NCBI RefSeq assembly: GCF_023206395.1 | Contig: NZ_CP066149.1 | Span: 1,674,001 to 1,738,000 of the forward strand | Source: Vibrio sp. ED004 | GTDB lineage: Bacteria > Pseudomonadota > Gammaproteobacteria > Enterobacterales > Vibrionaceae | Direction of reading: 5' to 3' | DNA length: 64,000 nucleotides | In this document: positions 1 through 7,110 of the stretch, in pieces | Layout of the letters: the number at the start of each line of letters is the position of its first letter | How positions within the stretch are numbered: the stretch's first letter is position 1 | Notes under the pieces: model-generated | What the model saw: only the letters and a program-made list of their open reading frames with translations | Told to the model about the DNA's origin: nothing | Database searches by the model: none | Position numbers and translations under genes: made by a program

Positions 1-479
1 CGTGGGGCGCTCTGCCAACCACCTTGTTTGCCTTCCTGATGATGGCGGGGGCTTGTTCAGGCTCAACCTCTGGTGGTATCAAAATCTTCCGCTTCCAGAT
101 AGCGATGACTATGCTTCACAAACAGATGATGAAGCTGATTCACCCATCAGGCGTATTTGTTCAACGCTATAACCAACGTCCTGTCAGCGACGACATCGTG
201 CGTTCATTGGTAGCGTTTGGTTTGATGTTCTTTATTACGATTATCTTAATTGCTGGTGGCTTGAGTGCGATGGGTTTAGACCCAATCACCAGTATCTCAG
301 GCGCTATTACTGCAGTTGCCAACGTTGGCCCAGGTATGGGCAGTGTGATTGGCCCGACGGGTAACTTTGCTCCACTGCCAGACGCCGCTAAGTGGTTATT
401 GAGCCTAGGTATGTTGATGGGAAGGCTTGAGATACTGACACTGATCGTTCTATTCTTCCCAGCCTTCTGGCGACGCTAA
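1..479 (+). CDS. trkH: Trk-type potassium uptake protein TrkH, C-terminal part
   Basis: Partial gene: about the last 158 residues of an inner-membrane K+ channel subunit, read in the frame that opens at base 3; the start lies left of the window. TrkH has four pore loops and is gated by the cytosolic NAD-binding protein TrkA. Two loop signatures are visible: CSGSTSGGIK near the left edge (third loop and following helix) and NVGPGMG at about 317-340 (fourth loop). The protein ends in a hydrophobic helix and FWRR, as family members do. The DUF3157 gene follows 26 bp later on the same strand and may be co-transcribed. Family assignment is firm; which TrkH paralogue this is cannot be told from the fragment. 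Confidence 0.93.
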   Translation, partial: WGALPTTLFAFLMMAGACSGSTSGGIKIFRFQIAMTMLHKQMMKLIHPSGVFVQRYNQRPVSDDIVRSLVAFGLMFFITIILIAGGLSAMGLDPITSISGAITAVANVGPGMGSVIGPTGNFAPLPDAAKWLLSLGMLMGRLEILTLIVLFFPAFWRR

Positions 480-505
480 TTGCACGAATATTTAAGGAAA
501 CAGAG

Positions 506-1045
506 ATGAAATCATACCTACTTATCGCAAGCGCACTGCTGAGCAGTTCAGCCTTCGCCGACCAGTTGGTGACTCTACCTGATGGTAAAGAAATTTTACT
601 GAAAGACGATTTCACATGGCAATATCATAGTAAGATCTCATCTGACGGAGAGCCTGCACTAAAAAGTATTCCGATAGCCAAAAGTACGCGCGGGACTACA
701 ATCACGATTGGTGATACAAAACCAAGCTTACAGGTTTCTAAATCAGGTGTGGATGTTTTGATTGGGGCTGGACTCTACGAAAATGAGCAGTTGATTCTAC
801 CGATATCTATTACTAACCAGAGCACGCAAGCGGTAGTGTTAGTAACCTTAAAAGTTACGGTCTATTCACCAACGGGTGAGCTACTTCATCAAGAAAGCAT
901 TAATACATGGCAATCTATCAAACGTATGGCAGACACTTACCTTCGTCCACAAACTTCTGCCGAAGGTAAGTACTTAGCAATTGATGTTGATAAGTACCCG
1001 GAATATAAAATCGATGTCGAGATTACCGACGTTTCAACACGTTAG
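506..1045 (+). CDS. DUF3157 family exported protein
   Basis: A 179-residue protein of unknown function. Residues 1-18 form a signal peptide with a hydrophobic core and an SSAFA-D cleavage site, so the product should be periplasmic. The mature N-terminus (VTLPDGKEILLKDDFTW) is the pattern of DUF3157 proteins; the rest is beta-rich and polar (ITNQSTQAVVLVTLKVTVYS resembles an immunoglobulin-like strand region). The start is supported by AAGGA 8 nt before the ATG. It lies just after trkH on the same strand, but no functional link is known. No terminator is seen before the convergent trhA gene, only 18 bp away. Confidence 0.8.
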   Translation: MKSYLLIASALLSSSAFADQLVTLPDGKEILLKDDFTWQYHSKISSDGEPALKSIPIAKSTRGTTITIGDTKPSLQVSKSGVDVLIGAGLYENEQLILPISITNQSTQAVVLVTLKVTVYSPTGELLHQESINTWQSIKRMADTYLRPQTSAEGKYLAIDVDKYPEYKIDVEITDVSTR

Positions 1046-1063
1046 AAGTCTATCGTAGTAACG

Positions 1064-1717
1064 CTAAACCGGAGTCACGTACAAGTAGATAGCGAAGAAA
1101 TGGCAAGCGCAGCCCGCCAACACAAACAAGTGCCAGATGGCATGATTATATGGGATGCGTTTTGCCACATAGAAAATCACACCCAGCGAGTAAATCACAC
1201 CACCGAGTGCTAGTAGCACCAAACCACCCATCTCGATATTCATCGCCAGTTGATATACCACAATCAACGACAACCAACCCATCGCCAAGTAAGTCACCAA
1301 TGACAAACGCTTAAATCGGTAGACGAAGGCAATCTTCATAATGATGCCCACCAGCGCGATTCCCCAAATTACCGCCATCAAGCCCATCGCCAATGGTGTT
1401 CTTAAACTCACCAATAAAAATGGCGTGTAGCTGCCCGCGATCAGTAAGTAGATCGCACAGTGATCGAGGGTTTTCAGTAGGCGCTTAGTCTTTTCTGTGG
1501 TGATCGAGTGATAAAGCGTGGAAGCGAGAAAGAGTAGGATAATACTGCTGCCATACACCGCCATGCTCGCAATAGTCAGCATGTCGGCTTGATGGTCAAA
1601 CGCACGAATCAGTAGCAGAATCAAACCAACCAAGCCAAGCACAACACCCAAGCCATGAGTTATCGCATTAGCGCGTTCTTCGATGTTGCTGTATTCGCTC
1701 GCCGATGATGCAGACAT
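1064..1717 (-). CDS. trhA: PAQR/hemolysin III family membrane protein TrhA
   Basis: A 217-residue integral membrane protein with seven predicted helices, related to E. coli YqfA/TrhA and to the progestin/adipoQ receptor superfamily. Family marks seen: NAITHGLG in the first helix, LYHS after the second, the [16 protein letters not shown] helix, and [16 protein letters not shown] near the C-terminus; the His/Asp residues form the presumed metal site. Members are linked to membrane energetics and fluidity, not proven haemolysis. I chose the ATG at 1717 because AGGA lies 5 nt upstream; a start at 1744 adds nine residues without a ribosome site. A 24-bp perfect palindrome lies 46 bp upstream. Confidence 0.9.
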   Translation of the reverse strand: MSASSASEYSNIEERANAITHGLGVVLGLVGLILLLIRAFDHQADMLTIASMAVYGSSIILLFLASTLYHSITTEKTKRLLKTLDHCAIYLLIAGSYTPFLLVSLRTPLAMGLMAVIWGIALVGIIMKIAFVYRFKRLSLVTYLAMGWLSLIVVYQLAMNIEMGGLVLLALGGVIYSLGVIFYVAKRIPYNHAIWHLFVLAGCACHFFAIYLYVTPV

Positions 1718-1762
1718 GAGTATCCTACTAGAGTAAATGTTCAATTGACCTAGTATTGCACA

Positions 1763-1786
1763 TTAAGCTTACACGTGTAAGCTTAA
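1763..1786. promoter_or_regulatory. 24-bp perfect palindrome, candidate FabR-type operator for trhA
   Basis: Perfect dyad: TTAAGCTTACAC followed directly by its reverse complement. The centre, TTACACGTGTAA, is the kind of site bound by TetR-family lipid regulators such as FabR. On the minus strand a plausible promoter for trhA overlaps it (CTTACA, 17 nt, CAATAC). E. coli FabR is reported to control fabA, fabB and yqfA (trhA), which fits the position. The regulator's identity is inferred. Confidence 0.6.
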
Positions 1787-1788
1787 AT

Positions 1789-1812
1789 TTTTATGACATC
1801 TTTTATGACATC
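1789..1812. repeat. Tandem 12-bp direct repeat
   Basis: TTTTATGACATC occurs twice head-to-tail, directly beside the trhA palindrome and between the trhA and Spo0M-like genes. It may be part of a regulatory site or chance; nothing else supports a function. Confidence 0.45.
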
Positions 1813-1873
1813 AATGACGCCTAAACTGTGTGATGAGACTGTGCTCTCTAAAGCTAAAGAACCAAAGGGTCAA

Positions 1874-2665
1874 CTAAGAGGCGCTATCTAGATACTCAAG
1901 TACCATCTTGCCAGCTTCTTCCGGAGAGGTATCCAATGGCACACTCAATTGACGCTGTAACTGACCTACTCCCAATAAACTCGCCAACATGCCTTTTGCA
2001 CCGTCGCGATTACGGTCTATCTCAAACCAAAGCTTAAGCTCCGTTTCATCACGATGAGCAACAACCTCAAGTTCACGCCAGCGGCCATGATAAGGCCCCG
2101 TCGTCGGAACAAACTCAAACTCTTGAACAAACGGCAGTTCAAAGCCTTCTACCGCTTCACATTCCACTTGGCGGATACGCAGGCCATGAGCTTCAAGTTC
2201 GTTGAAAATACCATCGAGGAGTGCATCAGGACGAACCGTTAAGATGTCTTTATCCGATGGATCAATCGCCATCGCAATATCCAAGCCAGTTTCAAGCCAC
2301 ACTTTTGAGTCACCAATCGTGACCGGTGTATTCAGCGGGACATCAAATTCACACTCAAAATCACGAGTTTCACCTGGTTGAATAACAAAAGCATACGGTA
2401 GGCTCCATTTGGCCAACGAGTATATTTGGTGCATTCGGCGTTTATGACCGCCCTCTTGTCTCTGGGAATTCATGGTGACTTCTTTGACATAGCGGCAACA
2501 TAAATTGAGATCGATATTGTCGATCTCTTGTGGTTGAGCGCCACCATAGACATGCACAATAATGCTCGCCTTCTTGCCTGGATAAAGCACTTCCTGTTGC
2601 AATACAGAATCCACCTTGGCAGATCCAATTCCAAAACTTGCTAACGTTTTCTTTAAGAACGACAT
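1874..2665 (-). CDS. Spo0M-like sporulation-control family protein
   Basis: A 263-residue cytosolic protein matching the Spo0M family (COG4326), an arrestin-like beta-sandwich fold. Bacillus Spo0M affects sporulation, but the family is widespread in non-sporulating bacteria and its role here is unknown. Visible features: N-terminal LKKTLASFGIGSAKVDSVL, the EVLYPGKKASIIVHVYGG strand pair, and a central QPGETRDFECEFDVPLNTP motif typical of arrestin-like domains. The ATG at 2665 is preceded by a strong GGAGG at 5 nt; a GTG two codons earlier would overlap that site, so it was not used. Monocistronic, transcribed away from the structured region to its right. Confidence 0.82.
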   Translation of the reverse strand: MSFLKKTLASFGIGSAKVDSVLQQEVLYPGKKASIIVHVYGGAQPQEIDNIDLNLCCRYVKEVTMNSQRQEGGHKRRMHQIYSLAKWSLPYAFVIQPGETRDFECEFDVPLNTPVTIGDSKVWLETGLDIAMAIDPSDKDILTVRPDALLDGIFNELEAHGLRIRQVECEAVEGFELPFVQEFEFVPTTGPYHGRWRELEVVAHRDETELKLWFEIDRNRDGAKGMLASLLGVGQLQRQLSVPLDTSPEEAGKMVLEYLDSAS

Positions 2666-2804
2666 ATGCACCTCCTTTAAAGCATCATCTTAAGCCTGAA
2701 AGAGGTTCAAACTCAAATATACTGCTCACACTATTTTAGCTCTAATATCGTTTAATTATCACTCAAGCGTCGATTGATAACTTAGATAGTGATAATCTAA
2801 GCCT

Positions 2805-2822
2805 TGATATGCATGCATATCA
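2805..2822. repeat. 18-bp perfect palindrome
   Basis: TGATATGCA followed by its exact reverse complement. It sits between the Spo0M-like gene and a downstream candidate leader RNA; a weaker hairpin (CTTAGAT/ATCTAAG, 2781-2801) precedes it. It could be an operator for the 55-codon transcript or for the divergent gene. No protein can be named. Confidence 0.5.
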
Positions 2823-2826
2823 TTAT

Positions 2827-2935
2827 CCTGATTTATTTTTCGGATTGGCGAAAGCCAGACGAGTGACGCTTCAAGTAATTGAAGTGAAGCTCATGATAAA
2901 TCAGGCCATTAGATTGGCAATGGATATGCCTGACC
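2827..2935 (+). promoter_or_regulatory. Candidate structured 5' leader with alternative stems
   Basis: A perfect 10-bp stem joins 2827-2836 (CCTGATTTAT) to 2896-2905. It encloses a GNRA-capped hairpin (GGC-GAAA-GCC, 2847-2856) and a second hairpin at 2868-2890 (CTTCAA-GTAA-TTGAAG, with an alternative GCTTCA/TGAAGC pairing). The last bases of the closing stem can instead pair TCAGGC (2901-2906) with GCCTGA (2928-2933), just before the ribosome site of the next ORF. Mutually exclusive stems suggest a switch. I do not recognise a known riboswitch class. Expression and ligand are unproven. Confidence 0.45.
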
Positions 2936-2948
2936 GTTAGGTAAATTA

Positions 2949-3116
2949 ATGCGCCCAACAGCTGTCAGGTTCTCGCACACCAACCGTAGTGCGATGCGTC
3001 GTCGTAGTGGCTTTGTTGCTGCTCCAACGGCTAAGAAATTGGCTCCTACAATGACTCTAGTTCAGAAGACTGCTTTATTGGCACCGACTGCAACAAAAGT
3101 AATTAAAGCCGCTTAA
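2949..3116 (+). CDS. Small basic hypothetical protein (55 aa)
   Basis: ORF of 55 codons starting MRPTAVRFSH and ending TATKVIKAA. It has 11 Arg/Lys and no Asp or Glu, so it would be strongly basic. The C-terminal half repeats an APT motif at residues 25-27, 32-34 and 45-47 between Lys-containing segments. AGG lies 7 nt before the ATG, an in-frame stop (2931-2933) precedes it, and an intrinsic terminator begins 3 bases after the stop, so leader, ORF and terminator look like one transcription unit. I do not recognise the protein. It could be a nucleic-acid-binding peptide, a leader peptide, or an ORF lying inside a regulatory RNA. Confidence 0.45.
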   Translation: MRPTAVRFSHTNRSAMRRRSGFVAAPTAKKLAPTMTLVQKTALLAPTATKVIKAA

Positions 3117-3118
3117 CG

Positions 3119-3146
3119 AAAAGCGCAGTTTTTACTGCGCTTTTTT
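3119..3146 (+). terminator. Intrinsic terminator after the 55-codon ORF
   Basis: AAGCGCAG/CTGCGCTT stem, six-base loop and a run of T. It ends the 55-codon transcription unit and isolates yihD. Confidence 0.85.
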
Positions 3147-3247
3147 CTTGCCCGCTCTCATATTGAAATGTGTTTACACATTGGTATTCCCTATCCGATT
3201 TGATACCTTAGCCACAAATCATTATAAAATTTGTGGAGAAATAAAGT

Positions 3248-3511
3248 ATGAAGTGTCATCGCATTGAAGAACTGCTGGAACTGATGGAACCTGAGTGGCA
3301 GAAAGATCAAGAGCTTAACCTATTAGAATTCATCATTAAGCTATCAAAAGAAGCGGGCTACCAAGGCAAGCTTGAAGAACTGACTGACGATGTTCTTATC
3401 TATCACCTAAAAATGCGCAACAGCGAAAAAGATGAAATGATCCCAGGCCTGAAAAAAGACCAAGAAGATGATTTCAAAACCGCGATTCTAAAAGCGCGTG
3501 GCATCCTTTAA
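3248..3511 (+). CDS. yihD: YihD family protein (DUF1040)
   Basis: An 87-residue acidic cytosolic protein, near-colinear with E. coli YihD (89 aa): the [20 protein letters not shown] and [21 protein letters not shown] segments are diagnostic. The molecular function is unknown. In E. coli yihD also lies beside srkA (yihE) and dsbA; here ccoG has come between. A GGAG-like site precedes the ATG at normal distance, and a clear terminator follows, so it is probably monocistronic. Confidence 0.92.
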   Translation: MKCHRIEELLELMEPEWQKDQELNLLEFIIKLSKEAGYQGKLEELTDDVLIYHLKMRNSEKDEMIPGLKKDQEDDFKTAILKARGIL

Positions 3512-3563
3512 CAGCTTAAATGCGTTAAAGCTTAATTGCCTTATCAATAAATTGCTCAATTCT

Positions 3564-3589
3564 AAAAAGCGACCTCTGGTCGCTTTTTT
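3564..3589 (+). terminator. Intrinsic terminator of yihD
   Basis: AAAAAGCGACC, three-base loop, GGTCGCTTTTTT. Strong GC stem with T-tract. Confidence 0.9.
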
Positions 3590-3837
3590 GTTTCTGTTCG
3601 CTATTTTTTCGTCATAACTGTTATGACTTTTGTTGTTAAAGGTTGATAGCGTTAAAGAAATGAGAACAAGATTGTCGCTATAATCGCCATCCATAAGAAT
3701 CTTCTAAAATAATAAGAGTGAGTGCGATAACAACAAATGCACCAAGCTCAATTTCAACAGGTTCTCTAAACCATACTTTCAAGTAATGTCGTCATGTCCG
3801 ATTTAACCGGGCAAATAAGCCACAAAAAGGATAGTCC
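3590..3837 (+). promoter_or_regulatory. ccoG promoter region with FNR-like site
   Basis: Non-coding. A perfect -10 hexamer TATAAT lies at 3679-3684. TTGAT-AGCG-TTAAA (3643-3656) matches 8 of 10 fixed bases of the FNR site and is centred about 41.5 bp before the predicted start of transcription (~3691), the class II activator position. Further up, GTCATAAC-T-GTTATGAC (3611-3627) is a perfect 8-bp inverted repeat, possibly another operator. No convincing -35 is seen, as expected for an activator-dependent promoter. Confidence 0.45.
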
Positions 3838-5256
3838 ATGAGTCAGGATAAAATCGATATCAAAGATGTGACTCCTAAAACCTTTAACCCAAAAACACAT
3901 AAAGGTAATGGAGATCGATTTAACCCAAGTAACCGAATCTACGTTCGAGAAAGCAAAGGTAAATTCCAACAACTGCGTCGCTATGGCGGTTGGTTCTTAC
4001 TTTTACTTTTTGCGCTTATCCCATGGATTCCATTTGGTGAACGCCAAGCGATCTTGCTCGATATCGGCAGCCAACAGTTCAACTTCTTTGGCACAACGTT
4101 ATACCCACAAGATCTGACCCTACTCGCGATCCTATTTATGATTGCCGCGTTTGGCTTATTCTTCATAACCACCTTCTTAGGCCGTGTCTGGTGTGGTTAT
4201 TTATGCCCACAAACCGTCTGGACCTTCATGTACATCTGGTTCGAAGAGAAACTGGAAGGTGCTGCCAATAAGCGAAGAAAACAAGACTCGGGCAAACTGA
4301 CGAGCAATTTAATCCTCAGAAAAACCCTCAAACACATTGCGTGGTGGGCGATTGCCATTGCGACCGGCTTAACCTTTGTTGGTTACTTCATCCCAATCAA
4401 AGAGTTAGTGGTTGGCTTCTTTACCTTAAACTCGACTTTCTGGCCTGTGTTTTGGGTATTGTTCTTTGCGGGCTGTACCTATGCCAACGCAGGTTGGATG
4501 CGCTCGATTGTTTGTCTGCACATGTGCCCTTACGCACGTTTCCAGTCGGCAATGTTCGATAAAGACACCTTCATCGTTGGTTACGACACAGAACGTGGTG
4601 AAAGCCGCGGCCCTCGTTCTCGTAAAGCCGATCCAAAAGAGCTTGGCCTTGGTGACTGTATTGACTGTAATTTATGCGTTCAAGTCTGCCCGACAGGTAT
4701 CGATATTCGTGACGGCTTACAATACGAATGCATTAACTGCGGTGCGTGTATTGATGCCTGTGACAACACCATGGAGCGTATGGGCTATGAAAAAGGCCTG
4801 ATCAATTACACCACCGAGCACAGACTTGAAGGTCACTCGACCAAGGTAATGCGTCCCAAGCTGTTGGGCTATGGCGCCATCTTGATAGTGATGCTGGGCT
4901 TGTTCTTCGCCCAAATCGCGAGCGTTGATCCTGCCGGCCTAAGTGTTCTGCGTGACAGAAACCAGCTGTTCAGAGTCAATAACCAAGGGTTAGTTGAAAA
5001 TACCTACACCTTGAAAGTGATCAACAAGACTCAACAAGAGCAAGAGTACAAACTCGATGTTAGCGGACTGCCCGATTCTATCTGGTATGGCAAACAGACG
5101 ATTACTGTCGATCCAGGCGAGGTTTTGAACCTACCTATCAGTTTAGGCGTCGACCCAGAAAAACTGAGCTCACCAGTTTCGACAATTCAGTTTATACTCT
5201 CGGATAATGAAGAGTTTACGATGGAAGTCGAAAGCCGCTTTATCAAGAAGCTCTGA
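3838..5256 (+). CDS. ccoG: Cytochrome c oxidase accessory protein CcoG (RdxA/FixG)
   Basis: A 472-residue membrane ferredoxin-like protein that helps assemble cbb3 oxidase, with a role in copper reduction or handling. Several membrane helices lie in the first ~220 residues (LLLLFALIPWIPF, LFMIAAFGLFFITTFLG and others), with the CGYLCPQTVW motif and a CLHMCPYARFQ motif. Two 4Fe-4S clusters are marked by CIDCNLCVQVCP and CINCGACIDAC. A further helix precedes a periplasmic immunoglobulin-like C-terminal domain. AAGGA sits 6 nt before the ATG. Elsewhere it usually accompanies ccoNOPQ/ccoI; here it stands alone beside srkA-dsbA. The upstream FNR-like site fits low-oxygen induction. Confidence 0.95.
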   Translation: MSQDKIDIKDVTPKTFNPKTHKGNGDRFNPSNRIYVRESKGKFQQLRRYGGWFLLLLFALIPWIPFGERQAILLDIGSQQFNFFGTTLYPQDLTLLAILFMIAAFGLFFITTFLGRVWCGYLCPQTVWTFMYIWFEEKLEGAANKRRKQDSGKLTSNLILRKTLKHIAWWAIAIATGLTFVGYFIPIKELVVGFFTLNSTFWPVFWVLFFAGCTYANAGWMRSIVCLHMCPYARFQSAMFDKDTFIVGYDTERGESRGPRSRKADPKELGLGDCIDCNLCVQVCPTGIDIRDGLQYECINCGACIDACDNTMERMGYEKGLINYTTEHRLEGHSTKVMRPKLLGYGAILIVMLGLFFAQIASVDPAGLSVLRDRNQLFRVNNQGLVENTYTLKVINKTQQEQEYKLDVSGLPDSIWYGKQTITVDPGEVLNLPISLGVDPEKLSSPVSTIQFILSDNEEFTMEVESRFIKKL

Positions 5257-5297
5257 TACCCGCACCTTAGTGCTTGGTATAACAACCCAATAAATGG

Positions 5298-5324
5298 AAA
5301 AAGGCTCAGTAATGAGCCTTTTTT
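5298..5324 (+). terminator. Intrinsic terminator of ccoG overlapping the srkA leader
   Basis: GGCTCA-GTAA-TGAGCC stem preceded by A5 and followed by T6. It ends only 5 nt before the chosen srkA start, so srkA must be reached by read-through or use a promoter inside or before the hairpin. Confidence 0.8.
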
Positions 5325-5329
5325 ATTCT

Positions 5330-6316
5330 ATGACGATGCAAGCCTTTAACTTTGATAACCTGACTCCTGACTTCATGTGGTACGCACTGGAGAGCATCGG
5401 AGTTCGCGCTGAATCCGGGCTTCTCGCTCTCAACAGTTACGAAAACCGTGTCTATCAGTTCACCGATGAAGACCGTAAGCGCTACGTCGTTAAGTTTTAT
5501 CGTCCGCAACGCTGGGACAAAGCACAGATCCAAGAAGAGCATGACTTCGCACTCGAGCTTATCGAACAAGAGATGCCGGTTGCTCCTCCAATGCGAATCA
5601 ACGGTGCAACCTTACATGAATACCAAGGCTACCTATTTGCACTATTTGAAAGTGTCGGTGGCAGGCAGTATGAAGTGGATAACTTAAACCAATTGGAAGG
5701 TGTAGGTCGCTTCCTTGGCCGAATTCACAAAGCAAGTGCAGGCAAAACATTCCAGCACCGCCCGACTATCAGCTTAGATGAATACCTTTATCAGCCACGT
5801 AAGATTCTAGAGAACTCTCAGTTTATCCCGACGCACCTAGAAAATGCGTTCTTCAATGACGTTGACCTTCTGATCAAAGAGCTAGAAAGCCAGTGGCCAA
5901 GCAACATTGACAATATCCGCCTGCATGGTGACTGCCACCCAGGCAATATCTTGTGGCGCGATGGGCCAATGTTCGTCGACCTTGATGACGCACGTAACGG
6001 TCCTGCGATACAAGATCTGTGGATGCTGCTTAATGGCGAACGTCAAGATAAGCTGATGCAACTGGATATTTTGCTAGAGAGTTACCAAGAATTTTGCGAT
6101 TTTAATACCGCACAACTGAAACTAATCGAACCACTACGCGGTCTACGTATGGTGCATTACATGGCATGGTTGGCGAAACGATGGCATGATCCTGCGTTTC
6201 CTTTGGCCTTCCCATGGTTTAATGACCCGAAATATTGGGAGCAACAAGTACTTGCTTGTAAAGAGCAAATTGCTACCCTGCAAGAGCCACCACTTTCGTT
6301 AATGCCTCAGTGGTAA
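5330..6316 (+). CDS. srkA: Stress response kinase A (SrkA, YihE)
   Basis: A 328-residue Ser/Thr protein kinase of the APH/choline-kinase fold, exactly the E. coli SrkA length. LNSYENRVYQF and VVKFYRP form the nucleotide-binding lobe; LHGDCHPGNILW is the catalytic loop and FVDLDDARNGP the metal-binding loop. E. coli SrkA limits MazF-mediated death and is Cpx-linked through the srkA-dsbA operon; dsbA follows 55 bp later here too. I chose the ATG at 5330 because it aligns base for base in position with E. coli. It lacks a good ribosome site; the ATG at 5312 has AAGG 7 nt upstream but lies inside the ccoG terminator hairpin. Start uncertain. Confidence 0.93.
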   Translation: MTMQAFNFDNLTPDFMWYALESIGVRAESGLLALNSYENRVYQFTDEDRKRYVVKFYRPQRWDKAQIQEEHDFALELIEQEMPVAPPMRINGATLHEYQGYLFALFESVGGRQYEVDNLNQLEGVGRFLGRIHKASAGKTFQHRPTISLDEYLYQPRKILENSQFIPTHLENAFFNDVDLLIKELESQWPSNIDNIRLHGDCHPGNILWRDGPMFVDLDDARNGPAIQDLWMLLNGERQDKLMQLDILLESYQEFCDFNTAQLKLIEPLRGLRMVHYMAWLAKRWHDPAFPLAFPWFNDPKYWEQQVLACKEQIATLQEPPLSLMPQW

Positions 6317-6371
6317 CAGCAATCGCAACATATAACTAGATAAAAATTCAAACATAATGGAGATTGGATAA

Positions 6372-6971
6372 ATGAAAAAGCTATTCGCATTTTTCTCATT
6401 GATCATGTTGAGCCTTTCAGCTCACGCTGCGAAATTTAACGAAGGTGAACACTACAAAGTTCTCGACCTAGAAGCATCAAAAAAACCAATGGTGACAGAG
6501 TTCTTCTCTTTTTACTGCCCACACTGTAATAGCTTTGAGCCAATCATCCAACAGCTAAAACAACAGCTACCTAAAGACGCTAAGCTACAGAAGAACCATG
6601 TTTCATTCATGGGGGGCAACATGGGTCTGCCAATGAGCAAAGCTTACGCGACCATGATTGCACTGAAAGTGGAAGACAAAATGGTGCCAGTGATGTTTAA
6701 CCGCATCCACACAATGAACAAACCACCACGTGATGAAGAAGAGCTGCGTCAAATCTTCCTAGACGAAGGTATTGATGCGAAGAAGTTCGATGCTGCGTAT
6801 AACGGCTTTGCAGTAGACTCTATGGTTCGTCGCTTCGACAAAGCATTCAAAGACAGCGGCCTTTCAGGTGTACCAGCTGTTGTGGTTAACAACCGCTACC
6901 TAGTAGAAGCTCAAGGTATCAACTCTCTTGATGAGTACTTCGAGCTCGTGAACTTCTTATTGAAGAAGTAA
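6372..6971 (+). CDS. dsbA: Thiol:disulfide interchange protein DsbA
   Basis: Periplasmic oxidant that introduces disulfides into exported proteins and is re-oxidised by DsbB. 199 residues: signal peptide 1-19 (cleavage AHA-AK), thioredoxin fold with the redox motif C49-P-H-C52, an inserted helical domain, and the cis-proline loop [16 protein letters not shown] site 8 nt before the ATG supports the start. It lies 55 bp behind srkA, as in E. coli, so the two are probably co-transcribed; a strong terminator follows. In Vibrio, DsbA is needed for folding of many exported proteins including toxins and pili (family knowledge). Confidence 0.97.
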   Translation: MKKLFAFFSLIMLSLSAHAAKFNEGEHYKVLDLEASKKPMVTEFFSFYCPHCNSFEPIIQQLKQQLPKDAKLQKNHVSFMGGNMGLPMSKAYATMIALKVEDKMVPVMFNRIHTMNKPPRDEEELRQIFLDEGIDAKKFDAAYNGFAVDSMVRRFDKAFKDSGLSGVPAVVVNNRYLVEAQGINSLDEYFELVNFLLKK

Positions 6972-6981
6972 GTCATTGATG

Positions 6982-7008
6982 AAAGGAAGCTTCGGCTTCC
7001 TTTTTTTT
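6982..7008 (+). terminator. Intrinsic terminator of dsbA
   Basis: GGAAGC-TTCG-GCTTCC with UUCG tetraloop and T8 tail. Confidence 0.92.
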
Positions 7009-7110
7009 GCTAGTTCAAAAATCATCATTGATAAATAATAAGCCAGAAAACGCAGTGCTTTACTGATATTAATAACCCGTCCTAAGAATCGGTGGGCAAG
7101 GAGCCCTTAA

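Noticed and set aside
2827..2935. Leader considered as a cyclic di-GMP, glycine, lysine or other known riboswitch
   Set aside because: The GAAA-capped hairpin recalls c-di-GMP-I, but the GGGACGCAAAGCC-type core and other class consensus segments are absent, so no class is named.
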